Shown here: piece by piece, positions 33,886-41,343 of the stretch
Layout: each line of letters begins with the position of its first letter
How positions within the stretch are numbered: the first letter of the stretch is position 1
Source of the DNA: DASRWI01 sp035654655
GTDB lineage: Bacteria; Bacteroidota; Ignavibacteria; Ignavibacteriales; Ignavibacteriaceae
Reading direction: 5' to 3'
Assembly: GCA_035654655.1 (NCBI GenBank)
Contig: DASRWI010000007.1
Span: 1-54,895, forward strand
Length of the DNA stretch: 54,895 nucleotides
The notes under the pieces: generated by a model
Databases searched by the model: none
What the model was told of the DNA's origin: nothing
Seen by the model: the letters and a program-made list of their open reading frames with translations, nothing else
Translations under genes and position numbers: made by a program

Positions 33886-33932
33886 TTGCAAATTACATGC
33901 ATCTTTTATAAATTACCATACAAATGTATGGT
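33886..33932 (+). promoter_or_regulatory. lexA promoter with perfect dyad operator
   Basis: TTG (33886-33888), 20-nt spacer, TAAATTAC (33909-33916), then ACCATACA, AA, TGTATGGT (33915-33932), a perfect 8-bp inverted repeat that overlaps the end of the -7 box and covers the expected start of transcription, 19 nt before the lexA start. It is a strong candidate for the LexA box of this organism; no second copy was noticed in the window. Confidence 0.65.
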
Positions 33933-33951
33933 ATTTTTATAAGAGCTTAAA

Positions 33952-34575
33952 ATGTCTAAAGAAATAACAAAAATTCAAAAAAACATATTGGAATACATAT
34001 CTGATGAGAAATCAAGTAAAGGAATTCTTCCTTCTTTATCAGATATAGCATTTCATTTTGGATATAAAAACAGGTCAACTGTGCGGGAGCATCTTCTTGC
34101 ACTTGAAAAGAAAGGTTATATAAAACGCAGTCCAAAGCTTTCTCGCAGCATAGAACTACTACTTGAAAAGCAATTATTTGTACAGCGTCCTGTACTTGGA
34201 GAAGTTGCAGCAGGAAGTCCGCTTACAATTTATCCGGATGCAATTGATACAGTTAATCTGCCGAAGATTGTTAAAACTCCGGGTGAATCTTTCCTTCTTA
34301 AAGTTAAAGGAGACAGCTTGAAGGATGCTTATATATTTTCAGGCGATATTATAATTGTTAATCCAAATCTTACTCCTAAAAATGGACAAATAATAGCAGC
34401 CATCCTTGAAGATGCTGCAGTAGTCAAAAGATTTTACAAAAAAGAAAACAGCATCGAATTGCATTCAGAAAATCCTGAGTATAAACCTATTATCATTCCA
34501 AAAACGGAGCAGAAATTCAGAGTAGTTGGAGTTGTTATCGGTATTTATAGAAGTATGGAAAGAAAGGCAATCTGA
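33952..34575 (+). CDS. lexA: LexA-type SOS repressor
   Basis: 207 aa. N-terminal winged-helix (ITKIQKNILEYISDEK, PSLSDIAFHFGYKNRSTVREHLLALEKKGYI) and a C-terminal S24 autoprotease: cleavage pair Ala87-Gly88 (GEVAAGSPL), nucleophile Ser122 (KGDSLKDA; usual GDSM), general base Lys159 (AAVVKRFY). The spacings A-S (35) and S-K (37) equal those of E. coli LexA (84/119/156). Overlaps the DUF72 gene by one base (TGATG); dinB is the third gene. The dyad at 33915-33932 suggests autoregulation. UmuD-like proteins are excluded by the DNA-binding domain. Confidence 0.92.
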   Translation: MSKEITKIQKNILEYISDEKSSKGILPSLSDIAFHFGYKNRSTVREHLLALEKKGYIKRSPKLSRSIELLLEKQLFVQRPVLGEVAAGSPLTIYPDAIDTVNLPKIVKTPGESFLLKVKGDSLKDAYIFSGDIIIVNPNLTPKNGQIIAAILEDAAVVKRFYKKENSIELHSENPEYKPIIIPKTEQKFRVVGVVIGIYRSMERKAI

Positions 34576-35447
34576 TGAAATTTTATATTGGCACTGCTGG
34601 ATGGTCATATAAAGATTGGGTCCCTCATTTTTATCCTAAGGCTCAAACAGGAGGCTTTGACTGGCTTTCCTATTATGCATCATACTTTAACTGTGTGGAA
34701 GTTAATTCAACATACTATGCTTATATGAATCCTGCCATAGTAAATGCATGGCTTAGAAAAATTGAAGATGTTGAAAGTTTCAAGTTTACTGTTAAACTGC
34801 ATCAGGACTTTACACATAAAAGAAAATTTACACAGGAAAATGTTCTGGGAGTTACTTACAACCTTGATTTGCTTGCAAAGGCTGAACGTCTTGGCGGATT
34901 GCTGATTCAATTTCCATATTCATTTCAATTCAATCAGCCGAACATCGAGCATATAAACAGACTTAAAGAGATATTCCAGAACTATAAAAGTTTTATCGAA
35001 GTACGACACGCATCCTGGAATAACAAAGAGGCAATTGAATTCTTTAAGGGAAATAATCTTACTCTATGTACGATAGACCAGCCTCAGATTGGAAGCAGTA
35101 TTTCATTTGACCCAATTATAACAAGTAATACTGCATACATAAGATTTCACGGAAGAAATTATCAATCCTGGTTTGCAAATATTAACAGCCAGGAAAAACA
35201 AACATATGATGAACAGAGTGAAAGATATAAATACCTCTACTCACCTGGTGAAATAGTGGAGATAGAACAAAAGATAAAGGAAGTTCAAAACAGAGTAGAT
35301 GAGATTTATGTAATAATGAATAATCACCCGGTAGCAAATGCAGTTGCAAATGCTTTTGAGCTTATGCACTATCTTGAAGATTTGAAAAGTATGAATATCC
35401 CGGAAAATATGTTAGCAGCTTTTCCAAGATTAAAACAGTTGATGTAA
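34575..35447 (+). CDS. DUF72 (YecE-like) family protein
   Basis: 290 aa TIM-barrel-like DUF72 protein: YIGTAGWSYKDWVPHFYP at the N-terminus, YFNCVEVNSTYYAYMN, FKFTVKLHQDFTHKR, GGLLIQFPYSFQFN, FIEVRHASWNNKE, AYIRFHGRN, and IYVIMNNHPVANAVANAFEL near the end. Biochemical function of the family is not settled. It is translationally coupled to lexA and upstream of dinB, which suggests a DNA-damage-linked role here; this is context inference. Confidence 0.9.
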   Translation: MKFYIGTAGWSYKDWVPHFYPKAQTGGFDWLSYYASYFNCVEVNSTYYAYMNPAIVNAWLRKIEDVESFKFTVKLHQDFTHKRKFTQENVLGVTYNLDLLAKAERLGGLLIQFPYSFQFNQPNIEHINRLKEIFQNYKSFIEVRHASWNNKEAIEFFKGNNLTLCTIDQPQIGSSISFDPIITSNTAYIRFHGRNYQSWFANINSQEKQTYDEQSERYKYLYSPGEIVEIEQKIKEVQNRVDEIYVIMNNHPVANAVANAFELMHYLEDLKSMNIPENMLAAFPRLKQLM

Positions 35448-35488
35448 AATTCAGAAATGTCATTGCTAGAGAGGAATTATTTTTAATG

Positions 35489-35580
35489 GTCATTCTGAGC
35501 GAAGCGTAAGAATCTCATTATGATAGCATGAGAATATATGAGATTGCGACGCTTCATCCTAATAGGATTTCGCTCGCAAT
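35489..35580. repeat. Two degenerate repeat units
   Basis: GTCATTCTGAGCGAAGCG, TAAGAATCTCAT (35489-35518, plus) and GAGATTGCGACGCTTC ... TTTCGCTCGCAATGCC (35540-35582, minus), with a decayed TCATTGC at 35460. Both keep the end motifs only. Confidence 0.65.
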
Positions 35581-35587
35581 GCCAAGG

Positions 35588-35714
35588 TGTCATTGCGAGG
35601 AGTTCTACGACGAAGCAATCTCAACCCAAGTATTGATTCGTCTATTTTTAAATTTGGATAAAGCAATAAGGTTGAGATTGCTTCTTCGCTCGCTGACTCG
35701 CTCATCGCAATGAC
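35588..35714. mobile_element. MITE-like paired repeat element without a gene
   Basis: Left arm TGTCATTGCGAGGAG, TTCTACGACGAAGC, AATCTCAACCC (35588-35628); about 42 nt AT-rich centre; right arm, inverted, GGTTGAGATTGCTTCTTCGC, TCG, CT, GACTCGCTCATCGCAATGAC (35670-35714). About 127 bp in total. Short left arm and long right arm are arranged as in 39524-39643 and as in the outer ends of the GIY-YIG element. The enclosing 332-nt gap (35448-35779) holds this, the two decayed units before it and the dyad at 35734-35749. A 61-aa open frame here is repeat-derived, not a gene. Confidence 0.6.
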
Positions 35715-35733
35715 AGTCGCTTTTTAAGGTTAG

Positions 35734-35749
35734 CACGAATTTATTCGTG
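35734..35749. repeat. REP-like dyad CACGAA-TTTA-TTCGTG
   Basis: Perfect 6-bp inverted repeat with 4-nt loop, flanked by TTAG and GGGG; related in style to the CCCACGA dyads. Located 31 nt before dinB. Confidence 0.6.
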
Positions 35750-35779
35750 GGGAACTTAGTTAAATAATAAGAAGAATTT

Positions 35780-36922
35780 ATGAGAACGATATTTTATTTA
35801 GATTTAGATGCATTTTTTGTTTCGGTGGAAAGAATATTAGACCCGACTTTAAACGACCAGCCAGTTATTGTTGGTGCTGATCCAAACGGAATGGGAGTAG
35901 TAGCAGCTTGTTCTTACGAAGCCAGAAAATATGGAATCCACTCTGCTATGCCGATAAGAACTGCATATCGATTATGTCCTCACGGAAAATATATTCACGG
36001 ACATTATGATGAATATGTTCATTTCTCTCACGGAGTAAAAACAATACTTTCAAACTATGCACCTATACTTGAGCAATCATCCATAGACGAATTCAGTATG
36101 GATTTCACAGGCTGTGAAAAGATGTACGGTTCGTTATTTCAATTTGCATCATTCCTGCAGAAGGAAATACTTGATAAACTTTTTCTTCCTTGCTCAATAG
36201 GAATAGGTACCAACAAAACAATTGCAAAAATTGCTTCAGATTGTATGAAGCCTAAAGGGATTACTTATGTAGTAGCAGGACAGGAAAAAGAATTCCTTGC
36301 TCCAATGCCTATTGAAACAATTCCCGGAGTTGGTAAAGTAACACAGATGGAACTAAATACCAGAGGCTTCTACATAATCCAGGATATACAAAAATCAACT
36401 TCAAGATATTTTGAAATTGCTTTTGGAAAATTTGGGTTAGATATCTGGAGGAAAGCTCACGGTGAAGGGACCGAATATTTAACCATAGAACGTGAACAAA
36501 AAAGCATATCAAAAGAAGTAACCTTTAGTAAAGATATGTTAAGCAAAGAAACAATGAAGGATGTTTTATTTGATTGCACCGGAAAAGTATGTCAGCAAAT
36601 GAGAGATGATAAAGTAAGGGCTGCAACAATAAGCATAAAATTAAGATATTCAGATTTTCAAACACTTACACGTGCAAGAACAATAACTCCAACAGATGAA
36701 GACTTAAAGATATTTGAAACAGCCTGGGAATTGATGGAAAAAGCATACACACGAAGAGTTGCAGTAAGATTAATTGGAATAAGCTTATCCAAGTTTTCAA
36801 ATCAAGCCGAGCAGGAATATTTGTTCGAAGACTTTGATACTAAAAGAAAAAAAGTACTATCTGCAATCAATGGGCTACGTGCCAAGTATGGCTTTGAAGT
36901 AATACAAATAGGGAAGGCGTAA
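35780..36922 (+). CDS. dinB: DNA polymerase IV (Y family)
   Basis: 380 aa translesion polymerase. Catalytic carboxylates in YLDLDAFFVSVE and SSIDEFSMDFT, CSYEARKYGIHSAMPI steric region, helix-hairpin-helix PIETIPGVGKVTQ, and the little-finger segment TFSKDML, VRLIGISLSKF. A QEYLF motif after the little finger fits the beta-clamp binding consensus QxxLF. It follows lexA-DUF72 in the same direction but is separated from DUF72 by 332 nt of repeats, so it may have its own promoter; no dyad like the lexA one precedes it. Confidence 0.95.
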   Translation: MRTIFYLDLDAFFVSVERILDPTLNDQPVIVGADPNGMGVVAACSYEARKYGIHSAMPIRTAYRLCPHGKYIHGHYDEYVHFSHGVKTILSNYAPILEQSSIDEFSMDFTGCEKMYGSLFQFASFLQKEILDKLFLPCSIGIGTNKTIAKIASDCMKPKGITYVVAGQEKEFLAPMPIETIPGVGKVTQMELNTRGFYIIQDIQKSTSRYFEIAFGKFGLDIWRKAHGEGTEYLTIEREQKSISKEVTFSKDMLSKETMKDVLFDCTGKVCQQMRDDKVRAATISIKLRYSDFQTLTRARTITPTDEDLKIFETAWELMEKAYTRRVAVRLIGISLSKFSNQAEQEYLFEDFDTKRKKVLSAINGLRAKYGFEVIQIGKA

Positions 36923-36957
36923 ATATAGAAAGTGTCATTACAATCATCATCTCTTTC

Positions 36958-37007
36958 TGTCATCACGAGGAGTCCCGAACTAGTTCGGGGCGACGTGGTG
37001 ATCTCTG
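36958..37007 (+). repeat. Repeat unit with perfect 16-bp internal palindrome
   Basis: CTGTCATCACGAGGAGTC, then CCCGAACTAGTTCGGG (36974-36989, perfect palindrome), then GCGACGTGGTGATCTCT. A variant of the family in which CATTGCGA/GCAATCT reads CATCACGA/GTGATCT, so both ends changed together and remain complementary. Confidence 0.7.
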
Positions 37008-37017
37008 GATTTAAAAT

Positions 37018-37069
37018 GCAGAGATTGCCACACTCTCCCGAATAAATTAGGGATCGTTCGCAATGACAG
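37018..37069 (-). repeat. Repeat unit, inverted partner of 36958-37007
   Basis: GCAGAGATTGCCACACTC, TCCCGAATAAATTAGGGA, TCGTTCGCAATGACA. Lies between convergent dinB and the HIT gene. Confidence 0.7.
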
Positions 37070-37094
37070 CCAATTTTTTTTCGATAAAAGAGAA

Positions 37095-37448
37095 TCATCC
37101 CGGAGGCCAGTTCATTTTTCTTCCGCCAAGGAGATGTAAATGCAAATGTAAAACTTCCTGACCTGCATTGTCCCCGCAGTTAATTACTAATCTATATCCT
37201 TCTTTTGCAATATTTAATTGCTCCGCAATTTTATTTGCAGTAGAAAATAATTCAGCAAGAATATCTTTATGTTTATCAGTTTCAAAGTCTGAAATTTTTG
37301 GAAGGTCATATCTCTTTGGAATAATCAATATGTGAACAGGTGCCTGAGGATTTATATCTCTAAATGCAAGTACATTTTCATTTTCAAAAACTATATCAGC
37401 AGGAATTTCCTTTCTAATAATTTTTGCAAAGATTGTATTCTCACTCAT
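37095..37448 (-). CDS. HIT family nucleotide-binding protein
   Basis: 117 aa histidine-triad hydrolase (HINT branch). N-terminal TIFAKIIRKEIPADIVFE, central NPQAPVHILIIPKRY, and the C-terminal triad EVLHLHLHLLGGRKM with the catalytic His. Substrates in the family are nucleoside phosphoramidates or adenylates. Stop of the response regulator and this start are 1 nt apart, so they are co-transcribed. Confidence 0.93.
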   Translation of the reverse strand: MSENTIFAKIIRKEIPADIVFENENVLAFRDINPQAPVHILIIPKRYDLPKISDFETDKHKDILAELFSTANKIAEQLNIAKEGYRLVINCGDNAGQEVLHLHLHLLGGRKMNWPPG

Positions 37449-37449
37449 A

Positions 37450-38805
37450 TTATTCTTCCTTCTCTAAACCGTACTTTTTAATTTTATTATAAAGATGAGA
37501 CCTTTGGATATCAAGCAGTTCTGCAGTCTTACTAATATTCCAATCATTCGATTCAAGCTGTTTTAATATAAAAGCACGTTCAGCTTTTTCCTTAAACTCC
37601 TGGAATGAATTACTTTCGTTAATAAGATTGTCAATTGATTTAGTTTCAGGTGAAAATAAAATTTCAATATCCTTTTTTGAAATTTCTTTTTTATCAATTA
37701 TGATAATAATTCTTTCAACTATATTTCTAAGCTCTCTAATATTACCACTAAAATTTAATGTCTGCAGAAATTTTATTGCATCATCAGTAAAAGTAATTTT
37801 ACATTTTTTATGCTTGGTTGTTATTTCATCTGCAAAATAATTTACAAGAAGGGGAATATCGTCAATACGTTCACTTAAGGACGGAACATGAATAGGAATA
37901 ACATTAACCCTATGGAATAAATCCTCTCTGAATGTTCCATTAGCAATTGCTTCTTTCAGATTTTTATTTGTTGCAGCAATAATCCTAACATCTACATCAA
38001 TTTTTTTATTTCCTCCTACACGTTCAATGCGGCCGTCTTCAATTGCACGAAGAACTTTTGCCTGAGCCTGCAAACTCATATCTCCAATTTCATCAAGGAA
38101 TAAAGTACCTTTATTTGCAAGTTCAAACTTTCCTATACGCTGCTGCATTGCTCCGGTAAAAGAACCCTTCTCGTGCCCAAATAATTCTGATTCAATAAGT
38201 TCATTAGGAATTGCAGCGCAGTTAACTTCAACAAATGCTTTATCTTTTCTTAAACTGTTATTGTGAATGGCTCTTGCCACTAATTCCTTACCGGTACCAT
38301 TATCACCACTTATCAAAACACGGGTATCAAGAGCAGCAACTTTATTTACCATCTGTAAAATTTGTTGAATCGGTTTACTATTGCCGATAATTTTGAAGTC
38401 ACTGGAAATATATTTTTTTATTTCCTTATTCTCTTTAACAAGATTTGTCTGCTCAACTGCATTGCGTAAACTGATAAGTAACTTATCCCTATCAATTGGT
38501 TTCTCGATAAAATCAAAAGCACCAAGGCGGGTGGCTTTAATTGCATTCTCAACATTTCCGTGAGCAGAAATAATAATAACAGAAAGTTCCTTATTCACTT
38601 CCTTAACTCTTTTAAGCACTTCAAAGCCGCTCATCTCTGGCATTTGAATATCAAGAAGTAATGCAGAGTAGGTTCCTGCAGTAACTTTTTCAATACCTTC
38701 AGAAGCACTGGTTGAGTAATTTGCTTCATAATTTTCAAGCTCAAGGATTAGCTTGATACTCTCACAGATGGCAATTTCATCATCGATAATAAAAATAGAA
38801 TTCAT
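37450..38805 (-). CDS. Sigma-54-dependent NtrC-family response regulator
   Basis: 451 aa. Receiver (phospho-acceptor Asp52 in LLLDIQMPEMSG), AAA+ domain with Walker A GDNGTGKE, a GSFTGA sigma-54 contact loop (usual GAFTGA), Walker B LFLDEIGDM, sensor segment HRVNVIPIHVPSL, and a C-terminal Fis-type helix-turn-helix (NISKTAELLDIQRSHLYNKI). Activates sigma-54 promoters when phosphorylated. No histidine kinase is adjacent. The preceding gene overlaps by 4 nt. No convincing -24/-12 promoter was found in the window. Confidence 0.94.
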   Translation of the reverse strand: MNSIFIIDDEIAICESIKLILELENYEANYSTSASEGIEKVTAGTYSALLLDIQMPEMSGFEVLKRVKEVNKELSVIIISAHGNVENAIKATRLGAFDFIEKPIDRDKLLISLRNAVEQTNLVKENKEIKKYISSDFKIIGNSKPIQQILQMVNKVAALDTRVLISGDNGTGKELVARAIHNNSLRKDKAFVEVNCAAIPNELIESELFGHEKGSFTGAMQQRIGKFELANKGTLFLDEIGDMSLQAQAKVLRAIEDGRIERVGGNKKIDVDVRIIAATNKNLKEAIANGTFREDLFHRVNVIPIHVPSLSERIDDIPLLVNYFADEITTKHKKCKITFTDDAIKFLQTLNFSGNIRELRNIVERIIIIIDKKEISKKDIEILFSPETKSIDNLINESNSFQEFKEKAERAFILKQLESNDWNISKTAELLDIQRSHLYNKIKKYGLEKEE

Positions 38806-39431
38806 AGTAAAATTAAATTAAGTGAATAAAGACTTAACACTTGAGAAGGTTTAAGTTTGCTGTTACATTTAAGCTGTCTGCCGAAGAAAGCACCAAGCTG
38901 ATTTGTTCGAATATCTCTATAATCAACCTGATTCTGTACTTCAAAACTTTCTTCAAATGCCTCTACAAAATAACCAATTACGAAAGCGAAATCAAAGATA
39001 CTTTCACTATGCGCTACAAATGCGCTTCCAAAAAAATGGGCTGGTTTATCCATATCCCCATAATCATTTGTTGGAGAATCAATAAATAATCGCCTTGGCA
39101 ATGATTTATTTTTCATCAAAAATATCGAATCTGAAGCTGAAATCAATGGAAAAACGAGAATGGCATTTAACAATGGTACTCTAAGATGCACTCTATTATA
39201 AGGTACACAAGCGAAGGTAAGAGCTAATAATGTTTCAGTTTCATCATCCCCGCAAATCCTTAAAGCATTTTCATAAATATAATCCATTTTCTCCAGGTCA
39301 GAACAATTGAGATTATTAAACTCTTTAGAGGCAAGATATTCAGAAATTGAATTTACATTTTTAGATAATGTACTTTGTTGAGGGAATAAACTTCCAGCAG
39401 ATAAAAATAATATGAGAAAAAAAATCTTCAT
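38802..39431 (-). CDS. Exported protein of unknown function
   Basis: 209 aa with signal peptide (KIFFLILFLSAGSLFPQ). Contains DMDKPAHFFGSAFVAH and VDYRDIRTNQLGAFFGRQL: the order Asp-Lys-x-x-His-Phe, then an Asp-x-x-x-Asn-x-Leu-Gly-Ala segment recalls YfiM/DUF2279-type small envelope proteins, a weak resemblance. Four-nt overlap with the response regulator. A TACTTTTG -7-like box lies 60 nt upstream on the minus strand (39498-39491) without a matching -33. Confidence 0.7.
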   Translation of the reverse strand: MKIFFLILFLSAGSLFPQQSTLSKNVNSISEYLASKEFNNLNCSDLEKMDYIYENALRICGDDETETLLALTFACVPYNRVHLRVPLLNAILVFPLISASDSIFLMKNKSLPRRLFIDSPTNDYGDMDKPAHFFGSAFVAHSESIFDFAFVIGYFVEAFEESFEVQNQVDYRDIRTNQLGAFFGRQLKCNSKLKPSQVLSLYSLNLILL

Positions 39432-39523
39432 GTTTAACTAAAATAAAATTTTATCTGATGGAATGAAAGAGTATTGAAATTGCAAGTTACCAAAAGTAAA
39501 ATTTTATTAAAAAGATTATGATT

Positions 39524-39643
39524 GTCATTGCGAGGAACGAAGCAATCTCAACCTAAATATTTTACTACAATGCAGAAAATATGATCAGAAATAATAAGGT
39601 TGAGATTGCTTCTTCGCTCGAGGACTCGCTCATCGCAATGACA
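39524..39643. mobile_element. MITE-like paired repeat element without a gene
   Basis: Left short arm TGTCATTGCGAGGAACG, AAGCAATCTCAACCT (39524-39555); centre about 43 nt; right long arm, inverted, AGGTTGAGATTGCTTC, TTCGCTCGAGGACTCG, CTCATCGCAATGACA (39598-39643). About 120 bp. The right arm has a 15-nt insertion relative to the left one. Fills most of the gap 39432-39685. Confidence 0.62.
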
Positions 39644-39685
39644 CATGCAGAGAAGCAGCCTATAATTGCCGTAATGACAGTTTAG

Positions 39686-41341
39686 TTACGTCTGTATTAC
39701 TCCCACATTAAATTTTTCCATATGTGGATTGTTATTTGCTACTTGTAATGACCAGGAAATATATTCTCTGGTTTTAGCAGGGTCTATAACTTCATCAATC
39801 CATAACTGAGATGCAGCGTGAGTAGGAGAGCTTGTATCTTCATAGGACTTTTTAATTTCATCTAGCAACTTATTTTTATCTTCATTAGAAAATTCTTTAT
39901 CATTTTTTGCTAACTGTTTAATCTTTATATCAAGTAAAACGCTGGCTGCCTGAGCTGAACCCATAACAGAAATTTTTGCATTTGGATAAGCAAAAATAAA
40001 TCTTGGGTCATAAGCTTTTCCACACATTGCATAATTACCTGCACCAAAACTGTTTCCAACTATTATAGTAATTTTAGGAACAACAGAATTAGCTACTGCA
40101 TTCACCATCTTAGCGCCATCTTTTATAATTCCATTATGCTCAGCTTTGCTGCCTACCATAAATCCGGTAACATCCTGTAAAAATACTAATGGAATTTTTC
40201 TCTGGTTACAGTTCATAATAAATCGCGCTGCCTTGTCTGCACTGTCAGAATAAATTACTCCACCAACTTGCATTTCACCTTGCTCGGTCTTTACAACTTT
40301 CCTTTGATTTGCAACAATGCCAACAGACCATCCATCTATTCTTGCATAAGCAGTAATTATTGATTTACCATATCCTGCTTTGTATTCATCAATAATAGAC
40401 TCATCAACAATTCTTGCAATCAATTCATACATATCATAAGGCTTACTTGGGTCTTCGGGAATAACACCATAAATTTCTTTGGCAGGGAAGTGTGGAGGTT
40501 TACATTGGATACGATTGAAGTTAGCTTTTTCAGTTGGACCAATTTTTTCTACGAGGCTTCTTATTTGCTGAATACATTCGTCATCGTTCTTCATAATATA
40601 ATCAGTAACGCCGGAAACATTAGACTGAACTTTTGCACCGCCTAAATCTTCATTATTTATAGTTTCACCAATAGCTGCTTTTACAAGATGAGCGCCTGCA
40701 AGAAAAACTGAACCTTCATTCTCAACAATTAAAGCTTCATCACTCATAATTGGTAGGTAAGCACCACCCGCCACGCAAGGTCCCATTATTGCAGCAATTT
40801 GAGTTATACCCATTGCTGACATCTTTGCATTGTTGCGGAATATTCTCCCAAAATGTTCTTTGTCAGGAAAAATTTCATCCTGCAAAGGAAGGAACACTCC
40901 TGCACTATCAACAAGATAAATAACAGGAATATGGTTCTCCATTGCTATTTCCTGAGCACGTAAATTCTTTTTTGCAGTTATTGGAAACCACGCACCTGCT
41001 TTTACTGTAGCATCATTTGCTGCAATCATACAAAGAGTTTTATGAATTTTACCAATTCCAATTACTGTTCCGGCAGAAGGGGCACCTCCATAGTCCTTAT
41101 ACATTCCATATGCAGCTAAGGTATTCAATTCAATAAAAGAATGTTTATCATCTATGAGAGCAGCTATTCGTTCACGTGCAGTAAGTTTCCCTTTTGATTT
41201 ATGTTTCTCAATTGCTTTATGTCCACCACCAAGTTTTACTTTATCCACTTCGGCGATTAATTTTCTTAAAAGGTTTTTATGATAATCCTCTCTCTTTAAA
41301 AATTCAGGATTATCAGAAACAGCAGTACCTATTTTTTTCAT
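39686..41341 (-). CDS. Acyl-CoA carboxylase carboxyltransferase, methylcrotonyl-CoA carboxylase beta-like
   Basis: 551 aa crotonase-fold carboxyltransferase with both halves (N- and C-lobes). The run YLVDSAGVFLPLQDEIFPDK, EHFGRIFRNNAKMSAMG and GPCVAGGAYLPIMSDEALIV, GSVFLAGAHLVKAAIGE follows methylcrotonyl-CoA carboxylase beta (which also has the LPxQ..FPD..HFGR signature) rather than propionyl-CoA carboxylase beta. The acyl-CoA dehydrogenase gene ends 2 nt upstream. The alpha-subunit functions are probably supplied by 1109-3092. Substrate specificity (methylcrotonyl, geranyl, or other acyl-CoA) cannot be fixed here. Confidence 0.88.
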   Translation of the reverse strand: MKKIGTAVSDNPEFLKREDYHKNLLRKLIAEVDKVKLGGGHKAIEKHKSKGKLTARERIAALIDDKHSFIELNTLAAYGMYKDYGGAPSAGTVIGIGKIHKTLCMIAANDATVKAGAWFPITAKKNLRAQEIAMENHIPVIYLVDSAGVFLPLQDEIFPDKEHFGRIFRNNAKMSAMGITQIAAIMGPCVAGGAYLPIMSDEALIVENEGSVFLAGAHLVKAAIGETINNEDLGGAKVQSNVSGVTDYIMKNDDECIQQIRSLVEKIGPTEKANFNRIQCKPPHFPAKEIYGVIPEDPSKPYDMYELIARIVDESIIDEYKAGYGKSIITAYARIDGWSVGIVANQRKVVKTEQGEMQVGGVIYSDSADKAARFIMNCNQRKIPLVFLQDVTGFMVGSKAEHNGIIKDGAKMVNAVANSVVPKITIIVGNSFGAGNYAMCGKAYDPRFIFAYPNAKISVMGSAQAASVLLDIKIKQLAKNDKEFSNEDKNKLLDEIKKSYEDTSSPTHAASQLWIDEVIDPAKTREYISWSLQVANNNPHMEKFNVGVIQT

Positions 41342-41343
41342 CC

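Noticed and set aside
35528..35713. 61-aa open frame in plus orientation
   Set aside because: It is made wholly of repeat units (its peptide has the CHCEEF-type string produced by TCATTGCGAGG repeats).
36802..37098. 98-aa minus-strand open frame overlapping the dinB end
   Set aside because: Translation of repeat units and the antisense of dinB; no start signal and a repeat-type peptide (CHCERS).
37450..38805. Sigma-54 promoters as targets of the response regulator in this window
   Set aside because: TGGC-like strings were seen (for example near 5738 and 15503) but none with a proper GC element 10 nt downstream in a gap before a gene.
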